A stretch of 64,000 nucleotides of DNA from Dolomedes plantarius (GCA_907164885.2 OU015490.1:208407272-208471271); one strand, 5' to 3'. Counted from the stretch's first letter, positions 1-12,792 are shown. The notes: generated from the letters alone by a model not told the origin. Translations and numbers: made by a program.

Positions 1-734
1 ATTACATAGGTTACAAGTCATCACGGACTGGTTTGTGATTTGAGTCAGTTATCAGTTTCTTTTGAGTTGCTCCGTGTGCAGACGGCCATAGATATACAAT
101 TACAGGTTGCAAACCGGTAATTCTACACCTACAAACTGTCGATCTCGTAACGGTATTATGGATTAATTCCTATCTTCCTTCTGATATTTTTTCCTATAAT
201 CACGAGCCCATATGTTTCGTTTGTTTTCATTGAAGTATGTCATTTTCTTCCTCTTTATTCTTTTACTCCTGTTCACAATTTCAACCTTGAAGTTTTTGCT
301 GCCGGGGAATGGCTGCACTATCTGGGCACCAAATTTACTCCCCTTTATATTGTGTAGGAGTTGTATGAGAAAGAAAGCTGATCCTAAGGAAAACTGCTGT
401 ATTTATATTTGAAGTGCGAAATAAGCTTTAAGTAGAGTTATTTTTAGTCCATATTGTTTATTTTTAGTGAAATTTCTTTCTATTCCAGGCTTTGTTTCTT
501 CAGTTTTGTCGCTATTTTACTTATTTGCGTTACCCACAGTACAGTTGTTAGATTTCGAGCTACCACTTAGTGATTATTCAGCTATCTTAGATCTCTATAA
601 ACGTCATATTTTCAGTGTAGGAGGAGGATACATGAACATTGCTTGAGAGTTTTTGAATATAACGAGAAAAAGTTTAATAAGAAAGACTAATTTTTCAACA
701 TATTTTATTTGAGCCATATTAACATGTTTTATCT
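1..734. other. AT-rich sequence, no gene seen
   Basis: There is no open frame with recognisable protein features. A 66-codon frame near 212-412 starts with a hydrophobic stretch, but it has no homologous pattern I know and stops quickly. Treated as intergenic. Confidence 0.6.
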
Positions 735-1118
735 GTTTTTGCGGTGTAAAGGGTGTCAAAGGATGCCCAAAATCGTAGTTTTGAGCAAAACGGGACTGAA
801 AACTAACATGTTTGTGTTTTGTTTCACATATCTCAAATTTCCACTCATGAATAAAAATATTTATGAGTGGATTTCGACTTAGCTTTCTGTACCCTGCAGC
901 AGCCCTTTACTTTCCAAACATGCCTGGTTGGATAATTTATTTTAGCCCATTTCGAGCTTAACATCACAAATTTTCTCTGATTAATAAAAATATTTAGGAG
1001 TGGAATTGGACTGAGCTTCCTGTACCCTGCAGTAGCCCTTGGTTTATAAAACATGCCTGGTTTGATAACTCATTTTAGTCCAAATTGGACTTAACACCCT
1101 TTACACAGCAATAAAAGA
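735..1118. repeat. Small repeat element bounded by inverted ends
   Basis: The sequence gcggtgtaaagggtgt at 741-756 reappears inverted as acaccctttacacagc at 1094-1109, with two mismatches, and the similarity continues a few bases on either side. Inside, a unit of about 133 bp occurs twice (landmark aataaaaatattta at 850 and 983; ctgtaccctgcag in both). This suggests a MITE-sized element with inverted termini and an internal tandem duplication. I could not identify a target-site duplication or a superfamily. Confidence 0.4.
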
Positions 1119-1776
1119 AAAATATATATATATTACGTTAATTTTTGCATGTAAATAGGGCCAAAGAAAGAGATTTCAGTAAACAAAATAATGCTTTTTC
1201 TTTTAATGAAAAGAAATATTAGTGTTCCAGGATAAGGAACATTAGGAGAAAACTTCAGTATTTACATTTATCCATAGAAAATTAGCAGTTTGAATGACAG
1301 CGAAGTATAAACTACATCTATTAAATGAGAAGCGAATACTGTAAAAATCGTCACTCATATGCAATTATCTTTTACGTGATGTGTCAGATTATGAAATAAA
1401 AAAATCCCTGAAATATTAAATAAATATATTTAAGACATCCGTAAACCTTTAAAAAGATGCATTTTCGGACAAAATATCGATTTTATTCTTGTCTGCAATA
1501 ACATTAAAGCCTAATCTTTTATCTTTCTAATTATGTTTAGATTTATAAATATAGTGGATTTTAGTACAAAAATAGTTATTTTATCAGTAAGAAATGTGTT
1601 ATAAAGTTATTTTTAACGATTTCTCAAAATTAATTTTTTCATCGTTTCTGTTGACGCGAAACTTCCTATAACAAAACATGACGCTTAAAATGCCTTAAAA
1701 TTGCACATACTTCGTTTTAAAATGTTTATAAAGGGAATGGAGTATGCTCATGATTGCAGATAATAACTTTTTTGTT
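1119..1776. other. AT-rich sequence, nothing recognised
   Basis: No coding signal, RNA gene or repeat boundary is visible. Confidence 0.5.
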
Positions 1777-2451
1777 TACATAGGCATGAAATCCACGTGA
1801 CACTGAATTTTAAGGAATTTATCTATACATCAGTAATTTAAATGTTATAGACTCTGAGATAAACAGAGTATAATTTTGAGAATATTCTATTACCTAGAGA
1901 AAGTTATCATCTTCATTCTCTAATTTTCAAAATAGTAATATATGTACATGGGTATGAATTCCAAGTAACAATGAATTTTAAGGGATTTATCTATACATCA
2001 GTAATTTAACTGCTACAGACTCTGTGATAAACTGAATATAATTCTGAGAATAATGTATCCGCTAGAGAATGTTATTATCTTCATTCTCTAATTTACAAAA
2101 TGGTAATATATGTACATAGGTATGAATTGTATGTGACAGTGAATTTTAAGAGATTTATCTATACATCAGTAATTTCACTGATACAGACTGTGTGATAAAC
2201 TGAGTATAATTCTCAGAATTCTCTATTCCCTAGAGGATGTTATTATCTTCATTCTCTAATTTACAAAATGGTAATATATGTACATAGGTATGAATTGCAT
2301 GTGACAATGTATTTTAAGGGATTTAACTATATTCAGTAATTTAACTGCTACAGACTGCTACAGAGATAAACAGAGTATAATTCTGAGAATACTTTATTCC
2401 CTAGAGGATGTTATTATCTAGATTCTCTAATTTACAAAACGGTAATATATG
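1777..2451. repeat. 168-bp tandem array, four units
   Basis: Four head-to-tail units begin at the landmark tacat(a/g)ggtatgaa at 1777, 1945, 2113 and 2281. Spacing is exactly 168 bp for the first three intervals, and the last unit is slightly longer because it contains ctacagactgctacag. Units share gaattttaag, atttatctatacatcagtaattt and ttcattctctaattta blocks. They differ by scattered substitutions, so this is a satellite-like array rather than a microsatellite. No open frame runs through it. Confidence 0.9.
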
Positions 2452-3715
2452 TAAGATAACTTCATGTCTATGGGTTTTAAGGGTCGTCGTAAAACTTTTA
2501 AATCATTAAATTACTCTAATAAGATTAATTGCTGCAAAACAAACATTATATTTAAAGAAACCATTGCATTGAACATATAACAGGATATTTGCCCTAGGGC
2601 AGTTATTAAAACAAGTCTTTATATCATCGTTACAAATAGAGTACGTCATGCGTCTTGCGTCGGCTAATTTAAAAAAAAAGTCCCTCGGTATCGTTCACGG
2701 GGAGTATGAATACAGGTGGCGCTGGATTGAAGGGAGACACCAGCGGGTGTCATACACCGTTCCCATATATAATTGTTCGTTTTTGAGTTTTGCGGAAATT
2801 GTCAAATTTTCACCCATTTTTTGCAGTTTCCCCCATGAAAAAAATTATTTTAATGCAACAGCTAAATTTTTCATACATTGTTTGAAGTTTTAACTTACAG
2901 GTTATTATAAAAAATAGATAAAAGGACAGAATTTAAAAAAAAATTCAAAAATCACCCCCGAAGTTGTACGGATAGTTTAAGGATATCTGGCATTTAAAAA
3001 AAAGTGTGTCACTATCTTATGAACATTGACGGAGGCCTAACTAGCTTCCGAATTATTTTGGAGATTTATTTAACAGTAAAGGGTAAAGGTGTTGTGCTTA
3101 ATAATTGAGTATTGATCTTTTCCGATACTAATAACAAAATATACCTATTTAGTTTCGCAAAGGGGAAAATATTTACAGACTGTACTCAAAGAATTAAGCT
3201 TTAATTATGATTCCCGGTTATTAATGGTTCCTCGCATAACAGGAGATGAAAATTCAGAAAAATCGATAAGAATGTTTAAATCAATTTTTCATGATAAATT
3301 AGGCTTTAACTCAACTTGGTTAAAGAGAAATACCACTTTTATAAAATAAGTGTTCAATTAGTACATACTGAACGTATTCAAAATATCATTTATTTCCTTC
3401 CACAGTTCTTGCATTTTGGAGCAAAGTCGTGCTTTTTCCCATGTTAGTCCATAACTAGCGAAATCCTTCGTCTCGACAAACCCACGATTTATGTGGTTAC
3501 AGTTACCAGATAAACTTCTTCCAATTATAATATTTTGTTATATCTTCTCCTGCACGTCGACGAAAAAAAAAACTACCGACATTTCAATAAATGAAACAGC
3601 GATTGATTACCATTTATATATACCTAACAACAAAGTCTACGGCTGATAGTTAATAAGATACCCTATCACTGTGTAATCTATAGTAATCCTAGTCAGAGAC
3701 TAATCCGAGTAATCC
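2452..3715. other. AT-rich sequence, no gene seen
   Basis: An 81-codon frame at 2648-2893 has no recognisable features. Nothing else is supported. Confidence 0.5.
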
Positions 3716-3975
3716 TAGTGGTAGCCAGTTAGGCTTCGGACAGGAGGTGTTCTTTTAGAATCTCGATGAACGCTACTGAATACCTAGACCAGATGTCTAG
3801 GCCATATACGGACGCGTGTTTTCTATACTGTGGAATATCCTTGTACAAGGTCAGAGGTTGGGGGAAGGTGCATCTCCAGATGTCGACCCTGGGGGTGGTC
3901 GGACAGGATTTAAGTGGCTCATGGGGTAATGTTCAATCCCCTGAAGGGTGCTGACAGATAGGAAGTAGTCCACAA
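3716..3975 (+). repeat. SINE family A, degraded copy
   Basis: The block tctaggccatatacgg through ccagatgtcgaccctggggg matches the body of better copies at 16126 and 45550, which read tctaggccgg...gggcac...ccagatgt(c/t)gcccc. The tRNA-like head is strongly eroded and the CAA-type tail is missing. Assignment is by comparison within this window. Confidence 0.55.
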
Positions 3976-4468
3976 TTTTGCGGTATATTGTACGAATGTC
4001 TCGCGACAGGTGCATCGTCTTTAAAAATCAAACAAACACACTAATCATAAATAATCCGTGCAAAATTAGATTAAAGCATCTGCCAGTATTAGGAATTTGA
4101 GAACAACACAATAATTATACAAAAAGACATCTTGATCTGCAATAAACAGATGTCTGCATAACAGTTTTCCTTCTACGCAGCTTAAGTGAAAGCTATTTAT
4201 CTTCGCTGGAATTCTTGAGCTTCGATTTTCATTTGAAACTCACAGTTAAGTAACATAAGAGCACAAATTATTATTAGAATAACAGTCACTGATATTGTAT
4301 TAAAAAAGTATTAGCATATTACTAATTTAATGCTCTTTTAATGTGTTCTACTGCTTAAAAACTAATTTTGTTAGAAACTGGCAACAAATAAAAAGTTATT
4401 CGCACAGAGTAAGAGTTAGTCATACTTATATCTATATAGAGCATATATACATATATAGTAGCTTTGTG

Positions 4469-4500
<32 letters not shown>

Positions 4501-5469
4501 CATTTATATATACTTTTCAAGCAATCATAAGATCGGTAAGGAGACAGCAACAGAACAAATTAATATTCTATGAAAATGTAAAGATTAAAATATGGCCGAT
4601 GAACATTCGGAAGAGTACACTTGGAATAATCACAATGTCAAATACCATTATTGATACTATTATTTCTACATGGACAAGTATACAAACTGTTGTGACAATA
4701 TGCCTATTACCAGTAATATATAAACGAACGCATGACTTGATTCGATTCGTCGATACTTTCGTCGGAAAATCTTGGAACACATCCAGTATACAATATCTTA
4801 CCATGAATTCATGATGCACAGATAAACGGGGTAAATAGTTGTTTCTGTGTTCAGCTGTTAGAAGAAATTCTGTACATATTTGATATAGTTAAATAACTTT
4901 TATTCATCTAACGATCTGTTTAATATGTTCATGTATGTGTCTGTCTTTCCAATAGTTTATTTAGCATGTTTTCTTGCTACTTCCATTTCAAAAGATTCTG
5001 CAGCACTTAATAACCATAATATGCAGGGTATGACAGAATGGACTCCCACAGTTCAAAGGGTAATAAAAGAACAGACGAAGCAATTTACAGAAAAAAATTT
5101 TATACTTTCGAAAAGTATTTATAATATAATTTTTTCAAACTATTTTTCAAAAATAACATCACTCAGTTTGCGCAGAATCTGTTACACACTTGCCGCATCT
5201 CCTTCATCTCCATGGTGACTCTTTACCGTATTCGAAAACGGCATTCTCAGGACGAACTTATATTAAGTGCGCACGGCGGAATACCTTATGAAAAAAAGGT
5301 GCATATTTAACTACGTTATTTAATCATGATATATATATCTTTGTGATATTACAAGAAAATTTCAACCAGATTTTATCCAGTCACTCTTTGCAATACACCT
5401 ATCTGAATATGCTGCCTAAATCCAGATGGAACGCCCATAGCATCCTATCGGGGCTTGGCGTGATGTCAC
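3976..5469. other. AT-rich sequence with a short (TA)n near 4478
   Basis: Overlapping frames on both strands at 4343-4819 are largely a consequence of a TA-rich stretch. None resembles a protein family. No RNA gene is visible. Confidence 0.5.
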
Positions 5470-6070
5470 TTCCACACTTAAAATGATCGGTAGTGTCTAT
5501 AGTGACAACGGATCTGTGACAGACGGAGTGGATATATGGAAACAAACTAATGATTTTAAGATATTGTTCAGTTACAGTCCACTAGATCTTGACGTTAGTA
5601 GCAATGCTTTTCTGGGTCAAGGACTTTCTCTCACTGCGATTCTGCTCAATGAGATATGGTGACGAACTTTCTAAAAATAACAGCGAAAACACCGATCTCG
5701 CGGCAAAAAAAGGGTACGAATATCTTGAAGAAACCTCTTGGAGCAGTGCTCTTTCATTCCTCCAGAGTGATTCTTCCACATTTAAAATGATCGGTAATAT
5801 GTCTAGTGGCAATGGATCTGTGACAGACAGGGTGGATGTGTGGAAACAAACTAACCATTTTAAGATATTGGTCTATTAAAGTCCACTGGCTCTTGATGTT
5901 CGTAGCAATGGTTTTTTGGATCAAGGACTTTCTCCCACTGCGATTCTGCTCAATGAGATATGGGGGACGAACTTTCTAAAAATAACAGCGAAAACACTGA
6001 TCTCTTGGCAAAAAAGGGACGGATGTCTTGAAGAAACCTCTTTGAGCAATGCTCATTCACTCATCTAGAG
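5470..6070 (+). repeat. 304-bp tandem duplication with coding-like character
   Basis: Two units are offset by exactly 304 bp: ttccaca(c/t)ttaaaatgatcgg at 5470 and 5774, and gcaatg...tcaaggactttctc at 5601 and 5905. In frame the sequence reads like protein: GNGSVTDRVDVWKQTNHFK in the second unit against DNGSVTDGVDIWKQTNDFK in the first, then LGQGLSLTAILLNEIW against LDQGLSPTAILLNEIW. Most differences are conservative. A stop interrupts the second unit after KILVY, and frames shift between blocks. I do not recognise the protein. It may be a decayed piece of a repeat-containing host gene or of an unidentified transposon protein. Confidence 0.5.
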
Positions 6071-6411
6071 TGTTAACTATTCTCAAACTCCAACAAAATT
6101 ACCATAGGGTGGTTCATCCCACTCTAAAGGTAAGTTTTGGAGTGAGTCCTAAAGGTAAGTCCAGGAGAGTCTCACACTAAAAATACGTAGGAGCATTGCA
6201 GTGGCACCTTTTAGGAATTTGAATCTCCATGATTTATTGTACACCCTCTTTCTAGTATTTGACTGATTCCATTTCCTAACTTTAATTTATGAGACAAACA
6301 ACATTCCATGGATTCTGTCAATGTGCGATACAGTAAAGGATTTTCAGTGTGTTGTTCAGAGATATTGGATAGCAAGAGAGCTAATGACTTGACAGCCTTG
6401 CAGCTCGGCAT

Positions 6412-6770
6412 TTGTTGTTGTCGCTAATGTCCCCTGGCCGGAAGTTATCCAGAACATGTCTGTATAGACTTTTCGGGCTGAGGAGTGTAGCACCGGTTTA
6501 CTATACCGCCACAATAGTCGGAGATAGTCGGAGTGAGTCTTAAATAGGTGATACCTCAGTTTTAACTGAACACCCCCAGGCGCAAATTCGTAGGGAATCA
6601 TACCATCTCCCACTCTCTCTGACTCACAGAGGGACTTTCCCGTCAACGGATATAAAGTATATCCTGCATAAATACAAAGGTATTTAATGGCACTTTTCGG
6701 GATTCGAACCGAATACCCTCAGCACCGAAAAATGGCGCGTTGCCATTAGGCTGCCCCGAGCCCTTTGTAA
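6412..6770 (-). repeat. SINE family A, near full length
   Basis: Read on the minus strand, a tRNA-like head runs from about 6765 down to 6690. Its box A is GGCAGCCTAATGG and its box B is GGTTCGAATCCC, a near-canonical RNA polymerase III internal promoter. The body follows, with the family block around gacttttcgggctgag, and the element ends in a CAA/CGA-rich tail seen as tgttgttgtcg at 6412. This is the best-preserved head of family A here. It is not a tRNA gene, because the sequence past box B does not fold back to close an acceptor stem and runs into SINE body. Confidence 0.8.
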
Positions 6771-9700
6771 AGAAGTAAAAGAAGTTTACAAAATGTCTAC
6801 AACAATAATCCACAACTACACGTAAATTTTTATCACCATAGTAGACATATTTTTTGCATAGTTTACATGATTTAAAATAAAATCACAATAGGGGATAATA
6901 TATGTCCTACCATTTTCCTACATCTGCCTTTTAATAGATCTTTTGGATCCGTAATTGCTGTTTGCGTTGTTCTTAAAGTGTTCTCGAAACCGATGAGTTT
7001 AAACTGTCACATTCCATTTTTTTTCAATATCGAATTAACAGAACTGTTTGTTCATTCTGTTTTTCATTGTAATAATCACATCCCTTTTATGAATGAGTAT
7101 ACAGGAGTGGAAATTCATACCCGAAAAAAATATAATAAAACGAAAAAGTATAAATCGGAACAAGAGTCATTTGTTTAAAATTTTAACATGTGTCTGGAAG
7201 GGGATGGTACAGGATAAATTGTTCTCATATTATCTTTTTGTTATTAATATTAAAAATGGATCGCGAAAGGAATTCTCCAAATTTACATTACGGTTGCGAA
7301 GTTTAAATTACTTCCAGGAATGTTGATGAATATTTAACTAAATGAAAACCCCGAATCATTTGCATATGAAAATTGAATTTGCATTTAGTTGATTATGAGA
7401 ATAAGTTTGCATTAATAAAACGGAAATTTTGTTCCAAGGAAGTAGAAATTTATTATCTTGGGGTACTTCCGTTTGATGCAAAATAGTTTATAGTCTTCCA
7501 TATATGATCTAGCATCACGCATATCACGAATCTCGGTTTTTATATTTTTCTCGGAAACATTCCATCGGCGCTTGAAAAACAATTAAACATATAGGAATTC
7601 GGTATAAAAAATTAAAACAAAGTGCGTTTTCGAATTACTTGTTATGACGTTTGTTGCTAGCTGGCAGAATTCCATTGTAATCATTCTCTGAAAGTCAGCA
7701 AAATCAGAACTATTTTTATACATGATTTACAAAGGACTTGCTTTACCATTAACAATGGTCAAATTAATCATCTAGATACTTTGAGAGTGCGTAGTTAACT
7801 CCTTTGAGAGTACGTAGTTTTAATTTTTAATCTTTAATAAAGGCAAGATTTAGACAATACTTTTTATATTACTTAAGAGTAATGGTGGAATATTTTACTT
7901 CACGTGTAATCTATTTTTTTAAATTAGAATTATTATAATAATTTAGGATTATTATGATAGAAATTAGGATTATTGAACTTTTGATATCCACAGGAATAGT
8001 CTCTTTTCAGGTAATTTATTTCACAGATAAGTTGTCTTTATCATGCAATTAACCAAACATGCTTAGCAAGAGTATAGCAACAAGTTTACAAATTATTGTA
8101 TAAATTGTTCGAAATTTTATCATAGAACTGAATGCGTTTATTATATTTTGGACGTATGTACGTTCATGTTGTGTGAACTGTTTCTATGTATTTTAAAATG
8201 TTTAATGCGAACGCAGTCATTTAAATATTCTTTTTTATCTAGTTGTTTTCAGTTAAATGTTTAAGACCTCTATTTGAAAAAAAAGCAACCCACACATTAA
8301 AAAAATAGGGCCTAATAGTAACTTTTATTATTCCTTTCCTTCCTTTAGCTCTTAATACTTTTTCTCAAGTGGCAACAACTTTAGTGATATACTTAAGTCT
8401 AATTCTTTTCAAACTTTTCTCTTTTTAGCTCTATTTGATTTAGTATTAATTAATCTACTTCTATCCCACACTATATATAAAATACGAGACATAAGTTGAA
8501 GAATTAATAAATATGTCAAATCTCTGTCAACTAAAAGTGTCTAATTTTTGGCAACATATAATTCATTTTTAAAACTCAAAATAAGGTCACATAAATACCG
8601 CTGCATCATGTTATTTAACTTCTAATTTCCGGCAAACTCAGTTACGGAAGAAAAATTCCTTTGTTTATACCCTATAAGCAACATAATACTATTATTTGTC
8701 TAAATGGCAAAATCGTGTCTGTCAGACATCTCACCATGGTTCATCCGAACATTCCAAGAGCCGAAAACGAATGCTAATGTTTGAACATTAAGTAGTGATG
8801 GGGGAGAGATTCTACCAACTGCATTTATTGTAGCCAGATTCTATTCTGATGCTAGTATTTATCTGCTTCCCTAGTCTAGTCGCAGACAATTGTTGAATTT
8901 GAATACACTTCCGGAAATCTATCTAAAGGAACAGCGTATGTCTGCAGGCCGCTGAGTCCATTGTTGAAAATATGAAAATTAAAGGATATTGCATAAAGTT
9001 ATGAAAATGCCTTAGCAATTTATTTATTATAGACCACATGCTGCAAGTTTAACTTAAATGTTAGCATTATTCGGAAATGGTTGCTTGTTTGGAATTTATT
9101 GGCACTGGGTCCTCAAGGGACATACTGTGCCAGACAGAGGGTAGAATTTGGAAATTAATTCCCTGGTAAACTCCCTACAGTCTTAATCGGCGATAGTCAA
9201 CGTTTTGTTCCGTCGCGACACGTGCATATGATTGTTACGTTACGCGGGACACAGCATAGTACACTTTACCTCATAATATAATCATGAGAAAAATGAAACT
9301 GAAAACCTAATGTCTTCAAAGTTTTATTAAAAATGAATGTGATTTTTTACGTTGAGGCGAACTTTTGACTATTTTAGACAAATCGGGTTTATACTTGCTA
9401 CACGCTACTCTCAGTACGTCTTTTTAAGATTAGAATCAGTGAGCTGATTTCTATACACGCTGTTCTCATATTTCTTTTTGGAACAGGATGATTCTCAAAA
9501 TTATATTGATGCAAACCACTTGAGAGACAGGAGACACATTTTTGTAATTTTTTTGTATTTTTCAGGTACTAATTTCCTAAATTATATTTTCAAACACACC
9601 TGCCTGATAATGAGTATCTCGTGCCGCACATAAATATATTAATTCCAGATATTTGCTGATCCTAAATATTAATTCCTGACTCATATCATAAGTGTTTATG

Positions 9701-10196
9701 AGTCAGGAGCTTTACTATATCTTTTTTCACACTTTTTCTGTAGGCGTCGATAGAGCAGCAAAGATAAAATAATCAAACGTTGCAACGCATCAGGGAGGAT
9801 ATTATTGCGTTATAGGATTTTATTGCAATATTACAGTCCCAGCTAAAAAATTTACATGATATATTTTTATTATTCCAGGATGCTTGTCGTCCTTACCAGG
9901 ATGAATTTTCCATAACAATGGAGAAATCTAAGTTTGTGTGACTCTTGGTACCTATAAAGAAAATTTAGTAATTCATTCGAATTTGCAATACCATTTTTTG
10001 ACGGAGATCCTAGGCGATGAGAGCTTATTTAATGGACGTTTACCTGTTCGACTTATTGTTTATTTTCGAGCTTTTAATGTAAAATAATATATTTTTTATG
10101 TACATAAGATTAGTGTTATGCACAGAGACGCAAGTTTATTATGACAATCTGACAATTTTATGCAAATTAGCTATGACGTCATTCTGTTACTGCGCC
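6771..10196. other. Long AT-rich stretch without recognisable genes
   Basis: No frame over 80 codons has protein character. A hairpin with 12-bp arms, tcctgactcata/tatgagtcagga, and an 11-base loop lies at 9674-9708. Otherwise nothing is identified. Confidence 0.5.
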
Positions 10197-10366
10197 GGAC
10201 GATGGCCGAATGGCTAGTGCGCTAGAAATCGGTACCAGAGTCGGTGGTTTTGAGTCTATTGGCATGGATGTTTGTAGCAGTTCGGAATCAACTTTAAACA
10301 TGATGCCTCGGTCCGCTCGTTAGCCCTGGTGTATCAATATAAAAAAAAAGGACCGTAGCGCTCTAA
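10197..10366 (+). repeat. SINE family B copy
   Basis: It starts with a tRNA-like head: gatggccgaatggctagtgcgc resembles a tRNA D-arm/box A, and ggttttgagtc is a mutated box B. The body atggatgtttgtagcagttcggaatc matches the copy at 34183, and the element ends in the shared tail gaccgtagcgctc. Confidence 0.7.
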
Positions 10367-10434
10367 ACCATTCTGTTGTTGCTAGAGGGGGAGATAGGAC
10401 AAAAAGGGATTTCTGGTTCATTGTAAAGGCAGTT

Positions 10435-10792
10435 GAAGTGTATCGCTTGTGAAAAATGAAATTTAATGGACTTGAGCGTGGAATGTTACATCCAGCAGGG
10501 TAATGGCCCATACCATAAAGCTCACATTGAGCAAAGATTGTTTGATTGACAGGATGGAGTCTAAACCTTGCATTGTGACCTCCGTAATCGCTGCAAATTA
10601 ATCCAATAGACCATTTGTGAAGTGAGTACCAGGCAGCTGGATACAGAACTCTCAAATCCTAGAGAAATTGAAAGTGCAATTCAATGGATATGGTCTCAAA
10701 TTCTTCAAGCTAACTACCAACATCTCAAAGAGTGCATGCCAAAACGTCTTACAGCAGTTTTGAGAGCAAAAGGTGGCTCAAAGATGTACTGA
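10435..10792 (+). pseudogene. Tc1-like transposase remnant
   Basis: Conceptual translation across frames gives QGNGPYHKAHIEQRLFD, which aligns with the QQDNxPxHKAH block holding the second catalytic aspartate of Tc1-family transposases. Here that Asp is replaced by Gly. A stop follows, then NPREIESAIQ and KECMPKRLTAVLRAKGGS, the standard Tc1 C-terminus, ending at a TGA at 10790-10792. The N-terminal HTH and the first catalytic Asp are not visible upstream. SINE B lies immediately 5'. This is a dead 3' fragment. Family assignment is from motif memory. Confidence 0.8.
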
Positions 10793-11706
10793 GTAGGTAC
10801 TCAAAATAAATTGGAGACCACTTCAAATATGCATTGATGAAAAATATTTCAGCATATTTTAACCATTATTCAGATAAACACTTGAATGATAAATCCACCA
10901 ACACACCACATGCACCAACAATATGAATTCTAACACACCTAAGCAAGATATAAAATAAGCAGCAAAATATAAATTCAATACCGTCCGAATAATTTGTTTA
11001 CTCATTATTCCATTCTCTATATCACCAAAATATTATATTTTTAAAATTTTGGCGTGTCTACGTAAGCAAGTGCAGTCTGAGTACATTCAGCACCTGCAGT
11101 TCTACAATTCCCTGTTAAATTGTACTTTTCAAAACAAATTAAAAATTAACATTAGCCCTAGAACTCCCTTTTCGTACAGTTTGCAGAGCACTTGAACAGT
11201 TAAATTTACGAAATTCGTAATCAGATTCAAGCGATTAAAGCACAGCATTGTTTCCTCTTTTATAAAATACTTTAAATTGTAAGAACTAAACTCCTTAGGA
11301 AGCGTTAATACCGCTTATAAAGCAATTTTATCTGCAGAATGTTGTGAATTAATCAAGCATGAAATTCTTGCAAAGACTTTCTCTGGGAAAAGATGTTCCG
11401 AAATTCAGTTTGTTGTAAAAGGAAGAGGATCTTAATTATTCGGAGAATGCGAACAATTATTCTAAATCAGTAGGAAGGTGTTGGAGTATTTTCCTCAATT
11501 ATGCGACATCGCTGCACCGTTTAAAACAATGAAGATAAAAGTTTGTAAAGTTATCAACAAATTTCTCGTAGCTCCTATTGAAAAGGAGCAAGCTTGACGC
11601 TGTAAGGAATTTGTAATTGCGTTTGTTGTATTATTTGATAGGCACAAAATTTGTTAAGAATCTTTCTTGAATAGATGGAAGCGTTTACTTTGATTTTTAT
11701 TTTCCC
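10793..11706. other. AT-rich sequence, nothing recognised
   Basis: No coding, RNA or repeat signal is supported. Confidence 0.5.
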
Positions 11707-11708
11707 TA

Positions 11709-11717
11709 TATATATAT

Positions 11718-11781
<64 letters not shown>
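11709..11781. repeat. (TA)n array bordering the pogo-like element
   Basis: About 75 bp of TA dinucleotides, broken by ataat and aatta steps. The pogo-like element starts right at its right edge. Confidence 0.95.
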
Positions 11782-11787
<6 letters not shown>

Positions 11788-11970
11788 ACTCTAGGATAGA
11801 TGTCCATAGGTTTTAAAGATAGAAATAAAAGTTGTTAGAATGCAAACACAAGAAATATTTATGTATATTTAAATTTCTTATACATATACTCATCATATTT
11901 GGGGCAAAAAATAATTAAACATTGAGAACAAAAAGTGGGAAACATAGTTTGAAAATAAAATGGCAGATGG

Positions 11971-12022
11971 CCATCTCTCCTTCAAGCCGAGGAGAGATGG
12001 TCTCGGCTTGAAGGAGAGATGG
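11971..12022. repeat. Perfect 21-bp-arm inverted repeat inside the pogo-like element
   Basis: ccatctctccttcaagccga(g) at 11971-11991 is the exact reverse complement of 12002-12022, with a 10-base loop. Each arm contains the element's aggagagatgg motif. Confidence 0.95.
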
Positions 12023-12180
12023 TGATCTAATACAAGAAAGAAAAAATGAAGTTATAATAGCAAAAAACAACACATTTCATACAGTTAATCATGAAAAACT
12101 TATAGCAATTTGTAAAGATGCAATTATATCACGGAAAATGAGTGAATAAAATTCGAATAAACAACATTTGAAGTATATTT

Positions 12181-12792
12181 TCAACCCTTTCTTTTTCGTG
12201 AAATTTTAGCACATTTTTGGGAAAGGTCTTGATAGTTTGTACGCGTTTTATGTAACAACTTCAGGCACCTTATGCATTTTATCCAGTCATCCTTTTTTGT
12301 TGTGGTATTGTATTCTTCTCCAAAACCAACACAGTGATCCTCATGAAATTCTATTCCCTCAGAATCTGTAGAATCTGATAATTTCAAATATATTTCATCT
12401 TCTTCGCTATCGGAAGTGTCATGTTTTTGTTTATTGTCACTTGTATCATTAAAACGATGCTTCATATCCATTTTCTTGGCAAATTCAAAAGCGAAAATTC
12501 TCACATCATCTCGAGTAAAAGGGAATCCTTGTTTCTTCTTTCGTTTAATGTGTTTTAATAATCTTTCTTCGTTTTCTTTTCCAAACATCAGACCAGGACC
12601 CATGCTGCCTTTATTGGAATTATTGGTCTTCAATCGGAGCTCCAAAGTGTTGCGTGGAATGTGAAATGCTACAAACGCTCCTTTTACCGAATATGATCTC
12701 GTTTGCACAGCCTCCATTGCCTTAGACAAATCATTTTGACTCCAGGTCCCTCGGTCTGATTGAGGCTTTCTTATGTATTTATGTGTATTCAT
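12181..12792 (-). CDS. Truncated pogo/Tigger-like transposase: DNA-binding domains plus C-terminal finger
   Basis: A 203-aa uninterrupted ORF. Residues about 9-60 (RGTWSQNDLSKAMEAV, then SVKGAFVAFHIPRNTL) match a pipsqueak/CENP-B type helix-turn-helix. Residues about 64-115 (GPGLMFGKENEERLLKHI, GFPFTRDDVRIFAFEFAKK) match the second CENP-B/Tc5 DNA-binding half. The sequence then jumps through an acidic linker (DTSDSEEDE) to a finger-like C-terminus, about 152-185 (GFGEEYNTTTKKDDWIKCIRC). In pogo-family proteins the finger follows the roughly 200-residue DDE catalytic domain, which is absent here. One Cys of the usual CxxC pair is Phe (CVGF). The product could still bind the 14-bp motifs flanking the gene but could not catalyse transposition. 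Whether it is expressed is unknown. An intact frame after loss of catalysis is compatible either with recent deletion or with retention as a DNA-binding protein. Confidence 0.75.
   Translation of the reverse strand: MNTHKYIRKPQSDRGTWSQNDLSKAMEAVQTRSYSVKGAFVAFHIPRNTLELRLKTNNSNKGSMGPGLMFGKENEERLLKHIKRKKKQGFPFTRDDVRIFAFEFAKKMDMKHRFNDTSDNKQKHDTSDSEEDEIYLKLSDSTDSEGIEFHEDHCVGFGEEYNTTTKKDDWIKCIRCLKLLHKTRTNYQDLSQKCAKISRKRKG

Noticed and set aside
4568..4819. Opposed 83- and 116-codon frames
   Set aside because: They overlap on opposite strands in AT-rich DNA without matching any protein pattern.
10320..10655. Minus-strand 111-codon frame
   Set aside because: It lies opposite SINE B and the plus-strand Tc1 remnant, whose motifs are clear. 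The minus reading is a shadow.
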